Positions 57,501 to 60,380 of a DNA stretch of 64,000 nt are shown one piece after another. Position 1 is the stretch's first letter. Each line of letters starts with the position of its first letter. Source of the DNA: Ostrinia nubilalis. Lineage: Eukaryota > Arthropoda > Insecta > Lepidoptera > Crambidae. A program made the translations under genes and the position numbers. The stretch spans positions 2,582,001 through 2,646,000 of the forward strand of contig NC_087119.1 of assembly GCF_963855985.1 (NCBI RefSeq), written 5' to 3'. Under the pieces are notes generated by a model. It had not been told where the DNA came from and made no database searches. It saw only the letters and a program-made list of their open reading frames with translations.

Positions 57501-59351
57501 AATATACGTGAAAATGCTTTTCTATTTATAATTGTAAAGTTCGAATATTTTCCATGCTGGCTTGAAAGAGAAAATCATGTTTGTCAGTTAAGTCTCAATC
57601 TGGAGTCTCCTTAAAGTAGATAAGGACATGGCCTTTAGCAAATTACCTCGTAAGATACGATTCCAGATTTTAGGTACACCACTATTAATAGATTAATTAA
57701 CGGGTTGGTTGGACAATGAGAAAGTTCTTACAACTCTACACAACAAACAGAATATGAAAAGACTAGGTAATATTACCTATAATAAGCTTTTTCTTGAACA
57801 ATCGTCACCACCTGTAATAACGTCACTTGTTCAACCAGTCCCGTAATCATGTGGTTTTCTGAGCCTTCTGTATTTATTTCAGTTGTATTTGTATTGCTGA
57901 ATGAAACTAAGCCAGAGAAATTCAGGAAGCCTTTTATCTATGACGAGCAGGAATGTGGCATGCGTGAAAATAGACGGAGGTTCGCGTGGAAAAATTTGAG
58001 GCCTTTTCGCAAACGTAGTTTGATAGTTTTTATGATAGATTTTTGGTTGGAAACATATGAATGAAATCTCAGAAATTCCACAGATTCAGGAGAAGAATTC
58101 CTGAGATTTATTAATAAGATTAGTGTAATAAGAAAATTATTATGTACGTGTTTCTGGTTTGTACGTTTAAACGTACGTACTCGTCTACAGCGACTAATAC
58201 CTACTAAAATACCGAAAGGTCCTAACATACCGAAAGTTGTTTCTTTCTTGTGAAAATATACTAAATGTTGACATAAAAATCATTTAATTTCAACAAATAG
58301 GCTTTTAGAAAGCGCTTTTACACGTCTCAGTAACTTTAACCCTACGACTGCTTCGGGACAATACATGGGCCAGTGCTGAGAAGAAACTTAGTCACCTTTG
58401 TCAGCCTCTTAATAAGACTTAAAGAAAAGATCCTACGAATATTACAAATGCGAAAAATTGGATGTCTGGATGTTAGTTAGGTACACTTTCAAGCAAAAAC
58501 TTTTGAACAGATTTTGATGAAACTTTACAGTATTATTGTTTATAACCCAGAATAACATATATGCTATAATTTATGACGATCTGTGACAAATTAAATTTCA
58601 CGCGGGTGAATCCGCGGGCAAAAGCTAGTAGGTAATAAATGATACTTACGCGAGCTTGCGATAGGATGCAATGCATCGCCTGGGTGACATCGGCGGCATG
58701 TATTGCGTTATGATAGGGGTTCGTTGAGTGGTAGCCTTCCTCGATGAGGCTGAATAGTTTCCAGGCCTTAAAGGCATCCACATAAAGTTACACATAAAGA
58801 ATATAATATAATACTCACGCGAGCTTGCGATAGGATGCAATGCATCGCCTTGGTGACATCGGCGGCATGTATTGCGTTATGATAGGGGTTCGTTGAGTGG
58901 TAGCCTTCCTCGATGAGGCTGAATAGTTTCCAGGCCTTGACGGCATCCACATAGTTACACATAAATAACATAATATGATACTCACGCGAGCTTGCGATAG
59001 GAAGCAATGCATCGCCTGGGTGACATCGGCGGCATGTATTGCGTTATGATAGGGGTTCGTTGAGTGGTAGCCTTCCTCGATGAGGCTGAATAGTTTCCAG
59101 GCCTTGACGGCATCCACATAAAGTTACACATAAAGAATATAATATAATACTCACGCGAGCTTGCGATAGGAAGCAATGCATCGCCTGGGTGACATCGGCG
59201 GCATGTATTGCGTTATGATAGGGGTTCGTTGAGTGGTAGCCTTCCTCGATGAGGCTGAATAGTTTCCAGGCCTTGACGGCGTCCAGCTTGAAGTGAGACA
59301 GCAGGCCGTACACGTGGAACAGGTGTACGCACAGCACTGGTAGGCAGCGGC
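1864..59351 (-). CDS. PDE7: PDE7-type cAMP phosphodiesterase, 3' part of gene, 7 exons
   Basis: This is the gene-level entry: join of 59351-59155, 50964-50833, 33968-33798, 5874-5634, 5547-4597, 2701-2394 and 1923-1864, all minus strand. The product hydrolyses cAMP to 5'-AMP in the cytosol, using two metal ions. Seen directly: [43 protein letters not shown] and IQTGFF in the correct order and spacing. The pairing of ADVTQAMHC with LENHHWRSA is typical of PDE7 and differs from PDE1, PDE4 and PDE8. All introns are GT-AG with matching phases (0, 0, 0, 1, 1, 0), and the coding length is exactly 685 codons plus a stop. The N-terminus and the conserved segment just before the catalytic core are outside the window. 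The C-terminal tail (~420 residues) is much longer than in mammalian PDE7. Confidence is high for the family and lower for the last exon junction. Confidence 0.93.
1924..2393 (-). other. Proposed last intron of PDE7
   Basis: 470 bp of A+T-rich sequence between the proposed donor GTGCTT at 2393 and the acceptor at 1925-1924. I see no repeat or RNA gene. If the donor is not used, the upstream exon reads on to a stop at 2336 and this becomes 3' UTR. Confidence 0.5.
2394..2701 (-). CDS. PDE7: PDE7 C-terminal tail exon, GC-rich
   Basis: Exon after a ctgtttcag acceptor. Its phase 1 entry fits the donor at 4597 and gives [20 protein letters not shown]. It continues [24 protein letters not shown] and a Gly/Pro-rich stretch ([10 protein letters not shown]), and ends RRSSLPVE. 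There are two more RRxS motifs (RRGSA ~2600, RRSSL ~2417). The chosen 3' end is GTTGAG|GTGCTT in phase 0, because it joins the exon at 1923-1864 in frame. This donor is weak. Alternatives are CAG|GTGCTA ten bases later, which stops two codons into the next exon, or no splice, which stops at 2336. The block at ~2395-2660 is far more GC-rich than its surroundings. Confidence 0.7.
3105..3424. repeat. Near-perfect long hairpin, 145-bp arms
   Basis: Left arm 3105-3249 and right arm 3279-3424 are reverse complements with about one indel and hardly any mismatch. The loop is only ~29 bp. It lies within a PDE7 intron, so the primary transcript would contain a long double-stranded stem. The near-identity of the arms shows recent origin or ongoing arm homogenisation. 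Confidence 0.9.
3423..3638. repeat. Two tandem copies of a ~107-bp unit
   Basis: 3423-3530 and 3531-3638 match almost base for base. Each runs from ATCATTTCTTTTTG to CCGTGCCCCCAAAT. A related end (CTCGACTTGG...CCGTGCCCCC) recurs at ~3965-3996. Confidence 0.9.
4597..5547 (-). CDS. PDE7: PDE7 exon: end of catalytic domain and long C-terminal tail
   Basis: 951 nt (317 codons), phase 1 to phase 1, from ttttacag|GG to ACTCTCC|GTAAGA. The first ~45 residues ([20 protein letters not shown] and the following helix) close the catalytic domain. The rest is a hydrophilic tail with no recognised domain: an acidic stretch (residues ~40-65), Ser/Lys-rich segments, and PKA-type motifs RRSSL (~5314-5300), RRFSV (~5257-5243), KRGSL (~5215-5201), RRESA (~4714-4700) and RRKSM (~4633-4619). 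Vertebrate PDE7 tails are far shorter. An open frame of 220 codons on the opposite strand is only a shadow. Confidence 0.92.
5548..5633 (-). other. Short 86-bp PDE7 intron
   Basis: Donor GTACAA at 5633 and acceptor ttttacag ending at 5548. It is the only compact intron in the gene here; the others range from ~0.5 to 28 kb. Confidence 0.9.
5634..5874 (-). CDS. PDE7: PDE7 exon with second metal Asp and purine-clamp Gln
   Basis: 241 nt, entering in phase 0 after ttgttttcag and leaving in phase 1 at ACAG|GTACAA. It encodes [19 protein letters not shown], then [18 protein letters not shown], then [14 protein letters not shown]. By family knowledge, the Asp of KCADISNP is the fourth metal ligand, and the Gln of KIQTG is the invariant glutamine that hydrogen-bonds the purine ring. 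The joined codon at the 3' junction gives Gly, so the next residues are GFF, placing the clamp Phe three residues after the Gln as in active enzymes. Confidence 0.95.
6937..7260 (+). mobile_element. tRNA-derived SINE (family A), full length
   Basis: The 5' ~75 bp is tRNA-like: an A box in TGGTCTAATGG, an anticodon-like loop TTCAGAC (CAG, Leu type), and a B box GGTTCGATTCC at 6986-6996. The body includes a GCCATAACAACAATG palindrome and ends in GTTGTGGATAAAAAAAA. The acceptor ends do not pair, so it is not a working tRNA gene. Copies: 48334-48530 (5' truncated) and 53791-54114 (full). Confidence 0.9.
7283..7440 (+). mobile_element. LINE 3' end (family L), C-terminal reverse transcriptase fragment
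   Basis: The frame [14 protein letters not shown]...[10 protein letters not shown] followed by TGA and ATGATGATGA is the terminus of a lepidopteran endonuclease/reverse-transcriptase LINE. The same ending occurs at 27028-27095 and, inverted, near 48580-48643. 5' truncation is typical of LINE insertion. Confidence 0.75.
9269..10221 (+). pseudogene. Two-exon small open frame, transposon-type N-terminus
   Basis: ATG at 9269 opens [10 protein letters not shown], ending at AAG|GTAAGT (9298). A long T-rich acceptor (TTTTTTTTTCAG) precedes ATG at 10159, which reads [20 protein letters not shown] and stops at 10219-10221. The phases agree. The start [10 protein letters not shown] resembles the first residues of insect DUF4806-type and transposon-linked proteins, recognised from memory only. 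If so, it is a truncated remnant. It could also be chance. Confidence 0.25.
10356..10474. mobile_element. MITE family M1, copy 1
   Basis: ~115-bp palindromic element with ends TTAGGCTGAGTTGCACCA and TGGTGCAACCCGGCCTTAA. The core contains the characteristic TGACGTTTGTTAAAG and ATAACCG blocks. Other copies: 37432-37555, 37562-37674, 59409-59513, 59655-59743, and a weak one at ~51893-51990. Confidence 0.85.
12110..12640 (+). repeat. Degenerate tandem repeat, ~110-150 bp units
   Basis: The block AGAGATATCCAAT...GACAGGGTTGTCAGATT...GTCGGACAAATGTTG recurs at about 12116, 12224, ~12350-12500 and 12540, with growing divergence. The variants GACAGGATTGTC and GACAAGGTTGTTAG mark successive units. Open frames here follow the repeat and are not genes. 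Confidence 0.7.
12838..12866. repeat. Short dispersed repeat, also at ~21074
   Basis: A 28-bp stretch starting AAAAACAAGAGTAAACTGAG occurs here and again at ~21074, where it belongs to a longer repeat-like block (20955-21230). Confidence 0.6.
13724..14685. mobile_element. Inverted-repeat element family M2, long copy
   Basis: Left end 13724-13761 (CAGCACGAAAAACTTTCGTC...) is inverted at 14650-14685. The interior at ~13800-13890 matches the reverse complement of the shorter relative at 55947-56193. It contains another inserted MITE (14471-14612). Confidence 0.65.
14471..14612. mobile_element. Small MITE with CCCGTATTYACAAA ends
   Basis: ~142 bp. The left end CCCGTATTCACAAACATTAC is matched by an inverted right end TTTGTAAATACGGG. 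The middle is more GC-rich, and there is no coding frame of note. Confidence 0.7.
19972..20455. mobile_element. MITE family M3, copy 1
   Basis: ~480 bp, starting ACTCAACATCAAATAAATCG and ending in the inverted form (GGGAGGTGCGATTTATTTGA) with a decayed last few bases. It is highly similar along its whole length to 52471-52985. Confidence 0.85.
20780..20905 (+). mobile_element. Possible LINE 3' tail
   Basis: Ends in AATGCAATGCAATAAATGATTTGATTTGATTTG, the tandem tail style of some insect LINEs; a similar ATTTGATTTG tail follows 55550. There is no coding part. Confidence 0.45.
20955..21230 (-). repeat. Repeat-like block with GAAA-rich end
   Basis: Begins with a GAAAGAAAGAAAGATAAATT tract and shares a block with ~12838. 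The orientation suggests a retroposed 3' end on the minus strand. The family is not identified. Confidence 0.4.
22010..22330 (-). mobile_element. LINE family L C-terminal fragment, inverted
   Basis: The reverse complement of this stretch matches the reverse-transcriptase C-terminal segment at 44820-45110: [13 protein letters not shown] coding, a TGGAAGACG block and a final GGCTGAAACGAACG. It is decayed by stops and indels. Confidence 0.75.
25258..25799. mobile_element. Fold-back element with ~105-bp arms
   Basis: Left arm 25258-25364 and right arm 25690-25798 are inverted copies at ~90% identity or more, starting at GGGACTGGGTAGTCAATGCG. The interior repeats AAAATGTC and its complement several times. 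A short minus-strand open frame (25694-25927) overlaps the arm only by chance. Confidence 0.85.
26627..26745 (+). mobile_element. 5'-truncated Lep1-like Helitron
   Basis: Matches the 3' ~120 bp of the complete copy at 47890-48098, including the hairpin GGCGGAAC-AAA-GTTCGCC and the terminal CTAG followed by T. Confidence 0.8.
27005..27095 (+). mobile_element. LINE family L 3' end
   Basis: [16 protein letters not shown] then TGA, followed by AATGATGATGATGA. Same terminus as at 7283-7440. Confidence 0.8.
27385..28110 (+). repeat. Degenerate large direct duplication
   Basis: Blocks at 27385-27560 and 27950-28075 correspond: CATTTACTAGCTTGACTTTA versus CATCTACTCGCTTGACTTTA, and CACAAATGCATCGC versus CACAATTGCATCGC. 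Blocks at 27700-27830 and 27870-27950 with 28060-28100 also correspond (CTTCGCTYAGAAGCTGGG; AAGTGCRCCATT). Two diverged copies of a ~450-bp unit with indels. Confidence 0.6.
29858..29994 (-). mobile_element. MITE family M4, copy 1
   Basis: Inverted relative of 62849-62994, sharing ATTCGACCAAACNAGAGTAA, TAATATTAATCTCA and GGCAGTTTCAGTATGGGAA-type blocks. Confidence 0.65.
30461..30578. mobile_element. 118-bp palindromic MITE
   Basis: CCCCCTTACTAAT at the left and ATTAGTAAGGGGG at the right, with arms of ~50 bp meeting at CTAAATG. It is followed by a repeat ending in GTCGCGGGCGGCTGCTAG (30600-30779). Confidence 0.8.
30600..30779 (+). repeat. Interspersed repeat ending in CTAGTT
   Basis: Contains GATCGGGCTGAAATTTGGCA and ends ACGAAGTCGCGGGCGGCTGCTAGTT. 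This type of ending is common in lepidopteran interspersed repeats. A relative ends near 45745. Its class is not resolved. Confidence 0.5.
33488..33544. repeat. Perfect 23-bp hairpin, 11-nt loop
   Basis: 33488-33510 and 33522-33544 are exact reverse complements. It lies ~255 nt into the intron downstream (gene sense) of the LENHHWRSA exon. Confidence 0.9.
33798..33968 (-). CDS. PDE7: PDE7 exon with LENHHWRSA motif
   Basis: 171 nt, 57 codons, phase 0 on both sides. The acceptor is cattcttccgcag and the donor TTCAAG|GTGAGT. It starts [13 protein letters not shown] and ends [21 protein letters not shown] from the preceding exon plus [13 protein letters not shown] reproduces the PDE7 signature. 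The Trp in HHWRSA separates PDE7 from PDE4-like enzymes, which have a different residue there. The middle ([18 protein letters not shown]) corresponds to the variable loop before the conserved ILATD helix. It is flanked by the two largest introns in the window. Confidence 0.95.
36748..36953. mobile_element. 206-bp MITE with ~31-bp inverted ends
   Basis: Left end 36748-36778 and right end 36923-36953 are inverted with few mismatches, starting ATCGTTTTATTCACGAAGAC. It contains an internal TTTAGCGTG hairpin and a GCGCGCACAC run. Confidence 0.8.
37432..37555. mobile_element. MITE family M1, copy 2
   Basis: Ends TTAGGCTGGGTTGCACC and GGTGCAACTCAGCCTTA, with the CAAAAATCTGTCAAATTCCA and CACCGGTTATCGTCATAG core. 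It stands seven bases from copy 3. Confidence 0.85.
37562..37674. mobile_element. MITE family M1, copy 3
   Basis: Opposite orientation to copy 2 in the core (AATAACCGGTGCTATTTGTA, GACGTTTGTTAAAG) and ends GGTGCAACTCAGGCTAA. Its left end is diverged or truncated. Confidence 0.75.
38153..38288. mobile_element. GC-rich MITE with 19-bp exact inverted ends
   Basis: GCCACACTGGCGGATTGCA (38153-38171) is exactly inverted at 38270-38288. The interior is rich in CGTCG/CGACG palindromes and is much more GC-rich than the surroundings. An open frame across it follows the palindrome. Confidence 0.8.
40164..40235 (+). repeat. Four short tandem units (AAGAGCTCGAACCTTCAA)
   Basis: Four near-identical 18-bp units in the left subterminal region of the hAT-like element, followed by an A tract. 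Variant units appear beside the mariner. Subterminal repeats of this kind often bind transposase. Confidence 0.8.
40568..41857 (+). mobile_element. Mariner element, complete ends
   Basis: 1290 bp, with 28-bp inverted ends (CGAGGGCTGCACTAAAAGTA left; CGAGGGCGGCACTGAAAATT inverted right) and a TA target duplication at 40566-40567 and 41858-41859. It carries one transposase gene (40741-41808). Size, ends and target site are those of the mariner family (IS630/Tc1/mariner). Confidence 0.95.
40741..41808 (+). pseudogene. Mariner transposase, inactivated by two in-frame stops
   Basis: The frame runs 355 codons, the usual mariner length. The N-terminal half is a paired HTH DNA-binding region: [20 protein letters not shown], then [12 protein letters not shown] and GRPKTAVT. 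The catalytic triad is D160 (SGDESWIY), D252 (HHDNASSH) and D287 (SPDLSPNDF), which is DD34D. TGA codons at 41098-41100 and 41266-41268 interrupt a frame that is otherwise maintained with no frameshift. This enzyme would cut and paste the element at TA sites. The two stops make this copy non-autonomous, but decay is otherwise slight. Confidence 0.95.
44510..45115 (+). pseudogene. LINE family L reverse-transcriptase C-terminus, broken
   Basis: [20 protein letters not shown]...SLCDRI before, and [40 protein letters not shown] after, an inserted MITE (44633-44810). This is the C-terminal part of a lepidopteran endonuclease/reverse-transcriptase LINE. Several in-frame stops (after GDG, in WGRKVR, before PPTRW) show it is dead. 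The element's 3' end is at ~45110 (GGCTGAAACGAACG). Confidence 0.85.
44633..44810. mobile_element. 178-bp MITE inserted in the LINE, 3-bp target duplication
   Basis: Inverted ends of ~38 bp, starting TGTACCTACCATGAGTTTAC and, inverted on the right, TGTGCTTACCATGAGTTTAC. The flanking CAG at 44630-44632 and 44811-44813 is a 3-bp target duplication. Removing one copy restores LINE sequence continuity, which dates the insertion after the LINE. Confidence 0.85.
46003..46196 (-). repeat. CTAG-type interspersed repeat (family R), copy 1
   Basis: On the minus strand it runs from AACTAATATTATAAAGAGG to CGCGGGCGGAAAGCTAGTC. Same end motifs as 51314-51567 and 58435-58632. Its class (LINE 3' end or non-autonomous element) is not decided. 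Confidence 0.65.
46909..47290. mobile_element. 382-bp TA-flanked MITE
   Basis: Ends CAGGGTGTTGATTTCAATAC and its inverted partner match over ~32 bp, with TA on both sides (46907-46908 and 47291-47292). This suggests a Tc1/mariner-type relative. The centre is more GC-rich, with no transposase. Confidence 0.8.
47890..48098 (+). mobile_element. Lep1-like non-autonomous Helitron, complete ends
   Basis: Begins TC after an A, ends CTAG before a T, the canonical Helitron insertion between A and T without duplication. A hairpin (GGCGGAAC-AAA-GTTCGCC) lies about 10 bp before CTAG. The 5' part TCTATATCTATATATATATA and AAAGTCGTGTTAGTTACACC are those of Lep1-like Helitrons widespread in Lepidoptera, recognised from memory. 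Confidence 0.8.
48128..48334 (+). pseudogene. Transposase DNA-binding fragment, pogo/Tigger type
   Basis: One frame of ~68 codons reads [20 protein letters not shown], then [16 protein letters not shown] and [13 protein letters not shown], and stops where the SINE begins. The motif [11 protein letters not shown]...[12 protein letters not shown] resembles the CENP-B/psq-type HTH region of Tigger/pogo and 'jerky'-like transposases. The catalytic domain is absent, so it is a fragment only. Confidence 0.6.
48334..48530 (+). mobile_element. SINE family A, 5'-truncated copy
   Basis: Matches the last ~200 bp of the SINE at 6937-7260 and ends in GTGGATAAAAAAAAAA. The tRNA head is missing. Confidence 0.9.
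48580..48643 (-). mobile_element. LINE family L 3' tip, inverted
   Basis: CATCATCATCATCATCTCAG followed by CATAGGACGTCCACTG is the reverse complement of the LINE terminus at 27005-27095. Confidence 0.7.
49405..49655 (+). mobile_element. tRNA-derived SINE (family B), copy 1
   Basis: tRNA-like head with A box TGGTGTAGTGG and a T arm GCGGG-TTCGATT-CCCGC, then a body with CCGTTGTCTAGTACCCATAG and GCGCAGTGTAAAATGTCCAA. Copy 2 lies at 60130-60380. It is unrelated to family A beyond the tRNA origin. Confidence 0.85.
49964..50128. repeat. Two adjacent perfect inverted repeats
   Basis: A 19-bp perfect hairpin (49964-49982 with 49991-50009, loop 8) abuts an 18-bp perfect inverted pair (50008-50025 with 50111-50128) that encloses ACACCTTGG...CAGGGTGTTG. 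Probably a MITE beside or inside another. Confidence 0.75.
50833..50964 (-). CDS. PDE7: PDE7 exon with HDxDHPGxNQ metal-site motif
   Basis: 132 nt, 44 codons, phase 0 on both sides. The acceptor is ttcttccccag and the donor TATAGG|GTAAGG. It encodes [11 protein letters not shown] followed by [15 protein letters not shown] and SNHLAALYR. In class I phosphodiesterases the His-Asp of HDxDHPG binds the metal ions. The distance from MHC in the previous exon to the HD motif matches vertebrate PDE7 without a gap, which supports direct joining to 59155-59351. It stands alone between an 8-kb and a 17-kb intron. Confidence 0.95.
51314..51567 (-). repeat. Family R interspersed repeat with (CAGA)n
   Basis: Ends AGCTTTCCGCCCGCGGCTTC and ATTTATAATATTAGTT, as in the copies at 46003 and 58435. 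It contains a ~10-unit CAGA microsatellite at 51496-51538 and the ATCAAAATCGGTTGCGAGG block. Confidence 0.75.
52471..52985. mobile_element. MITE family M3, copy 2 (complete)
   Basis: 515 bp with inverted ends CTCAACATCAAATAAACCGC and its partner GGTGCGATTTATTTGATGTT-GAG. Highly similar to 19972-20455, with an extra ~25 bp internally. Confidence 0.85.
53791..54114 (+). mobile_element. SINE family A, full-length copy 2
   Basis: tRNA-like head with TGGTCTAGTGG and GGTTCGATTCTC, the same body and ending GATTGGATAAAAAAAG as the copy at 6937-7260. About 90% identical by eye. Confidence 0.9.
54838..54920 (+). repeat. Short dispersed repeat, also at 58300-58380
   Basis: AGGCTTTTAAAAAGCACTTTT, then TTAACCCTACCACTGCTTCG and GGACAATAAATGGGCCA, recur at 58300-58380 with small changes. 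The family is not identified. Confidence 0.75.
55430..55560 (+). mobile_element. Possible LINE 3' tail
   Basis: A short GC-richer stretch ending AAATAAAAGATTTGATTTG, the tail style also seen at ~20900. The coding remnant is not recognised. Confidence 0.35.
55947..56193. mobile_element. Inverted-repeat element family M2, short copy
   Basis: ~46-bp ends (55947-55992 and 56148-56193), inverted with few mismatches, starting CCTCTAGCACGAAAAACTTT. The interior matches part of 13724-14685 in reverse. Confidence 0.8.
56198..56345. mobile_element. 148-bp MITE with perfect 34-bp inverted ends
   Basis: 56198-56231 and 56312-56345 are exact reverse complements, starting GGTTACTGCTTACACAAC. It lies four bases from the preceding element. 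Perfect ends suggest a recent insertion. Confidence 0.9.
56842..57062 (+). repeat. Possible fragment with CCCAAGTA start
   Basis: Starts CCCAAGTAGGCAGCTT and is rich in AGCTT motifs. The beginning recalls the left end of 8818-11107. The right boundary is not clear. Confidence 0.3.
58435..58632 (+). repeat. Family R repeat beside the exon array
   Basis: AATATTACAAATGCGAAAAA to TCACGCGGGTGAATCCGCGGGCAAAAGCTAGT (split here for its two halves: start block, then the CGCGGGTGAATCCGCG hairpin and AGCTAGT end). It ends 18 bp from partial exon copy 3. Confidence 0.7.
58650..58780 (-). pseudogene. Partial tandem copy 3 of the PDE7 HNxxH exon
   Basis: Third truncated copy and the one closest to the next real exon. 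It has an open frame with [18 protein letters not shown], the F to I change shared with copy 2, and a V to F change (DAFKAWKLF). Its donor is GTAAGT, closer to consensus than the GTGAGT of the other copies. Its upstream GCCTTTAAG|GCC looks slightly more like an acceptor than the GTCAAG of the other copies, but no good polypyrimidine tract and AG pair is present. It ends 18 bp from an interspersed repeat (58435-58632). Confidence 0.83.
58819..58949 (-). pseudogene. Partial tandem copy 2 of the PDE7 HNxxH exon
   Basis: Second truncated copy of the 3' part of the exon, 167 bp beyond copy 1, with its own GTGAGT donor. The frame is open. It differs from the complete exon by Q to K in ADVTKAMHC and by F to I in HCILSQAR. 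It has no recognisable acceptor. The flanking ~40 nt of intron sequence is duplicated with it, and is conserved about as well as the coding part, so recent duplication explains the similarity better than selection. Confidence 0.85.
58986..59116 (-). pseudogene. Partial tandem copy 1 of the PDE7 HNxxH exon
   Basis: About 131 nt nearly identical to the last part of the complete exon at 59155-59351, followed by the same intron start with a GTGAGT donor. The reading frame is open and still carries [19 protein letters not shown]. The first ~66 nt of the exon and its acceptor are missing: gene-sense upstream sequence is the duplicated intron start (T-rich, no clear acceptor AG; the only AG near the boundary is in GTCAAG, inside the coding copy). 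It shares HCFLSQAR with the complete exon, so it looks the least diverged. Confidence 0.85.
59155..59351 (-). CDS. PDE7: PDE7 exon with HNxxH catalytic motif (complete copy)
   Basis: First exon of the gene in this window, 197 nt, entered in phase 1 after a tgtccacag acceptor and left in phase 0 at GCTCGC|GTGAGT. It encodes 65 full codons ending LSQAR. It holds the [15 protein letters not shown] helix region and [18 protein letters not shown]. By family knowledge, the first His of YHNAIH is the catalytic proton donor and the second is a metal ligand. It is the only one of four tandem copies that has the upstream acceptor and the first ~22 codons of the exon, so it is the functional copy. A MITE (59409-59513) lies 58 nt upstream of it. 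Confidence 0.95.
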
Positions 59352-59408
59352 CTGTGGACAATGAGAATACGATTTTATTATTAAAGGTCACAAAACCTTA
59401 ATGGACAT

Positions 59409-59513
59409 TTAGGCTGGGTTGCACCATCTTACATTAACTTAAAAATCTGTCAAACTCCATACAAAAATCTCCGGTTATCGTCAACTAAGTTAGATGGTGC
59501 AACTAAGCCTTAA
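59409..59513. mobile_element. MITE family M1, copy 4
   Basis: TTAGGCTGGGTTGCACCA to TGGTGCAACTAAGCCTTAA, 105 bp. It is 58 nt upstream (gene sense) of the acceptor of a catalytic exon, within the usual branch-point neighbourhood. Confidence 0.85.
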
Positions 59514-59654
59514 AGAGATAAACATCAAGTTTCCACTCCGTGGTGGACTGCACAACTGCTACCATAGCAGCTGTGCATTCAGCATCTGCCTATTGCAAGA
59601 CTGCCAGTTGAAACACAACCAGTAAATCAGTATACAGAAGTTAGCTAAATAACA

Positions 59655-59743
59655 ACTAAGTCAAAAATCTGTCAAACTCCATACAAAAAGTACCGGTTAT
59701 CGTCATAGTTACCCTTAAAGTTAGTTGGTGCAACTTAGCCTAA
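59655..59743. mobile_element. MITE family M1, copy 5, left end missing
   Basis: Core CTGTCAAACTCCATACAAAA, ACCGGTTATCGTCATAG and right end GGTGCAACTTAGCCTAA. Confidence 0.75.
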
Positions 59744-60129
59744 GTGAGTAGTCTTATTCGGGTACAAAAATAGCATATTTTTTAATTTCAATTATCATTT
59801 GTTATTTTACGAACCTATCATTAAAAATAGTAATCATAAAGTATTGTTTACGGTTTCGCATTATATTTTTATATTCCACAAGTTCCAATTAGTAAAGCCA
59901 TCGAGTCTTCCCGTCATGCCCCATTTAATATTAAAGTGGACAAATTGAATTACTATCGGCACAACCGCCGCGATACAATTATCTTTAATATGAGCATAAT
60001 TATGTATTAATTAACCGCCAAATGAGTACAATAACGTTCACTTAAAACAGTAATTGGTGTTAAAGCGCAACAAAATTGTTCTGCTTTCGAGGAATATACA
60101 AAGTTCGATTTATGTATTTATTGTATTGT

Positions 60130-60380
60130 CGGCCGTTTGGTGGAGTGGTTCAGAACGGACTACTATGCCGAGAGGTCCCGGGTTCGATTCCCGGCCGGTC
60201 AGAAATTGAAATGGTGAATTTTAATTCTGTGACGGGTCTGGGTGTTTTTTACGTTTAATATGTATGTATTTACAATAAAAAAGGTATTTAAGTATGTTTA
60301 TATCCGTTGTCTAGTACCCATAGTACAAGTTTTGCTTAGTTTGGGGCTAGCGGCGCAGTGTAAAATGTGCAAGGATATTT
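60130..60380 (+). mobile_element. SINE family B, copy 2
   Basis: Head with TGGTGGAGTGG and GGGTTCGATTCCC, body CCGTTGTCTAGTACCCATAG and GCGCAGTGTAAAATGTGCAA as at 49405-49655. Confidence 0.85.

Larger units (their letters stand above)
50965..59154 (-). other. 8-kb PDE7 intron, with partial exon copies at its 5' end
   Basis: Between the HNxxH exon and the HD exon. Its first ~500 nt (gene sense) are the three partial exon copies. Elsewhere it holds family R repeats, MITEs, a full SINE A and two inverted-repeat elements side by side. I saw nothing in 52990-53790, 54120-54830, 54930-55420 and 57070-58290. Confidence 0.85.

Noticed and set aside
58533..59176. Several overlapping minus-strand open frames as separate genes
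   Set aside because: They are the partial exon copies and their frame-shifted shadows running into duplicated intron sequence.
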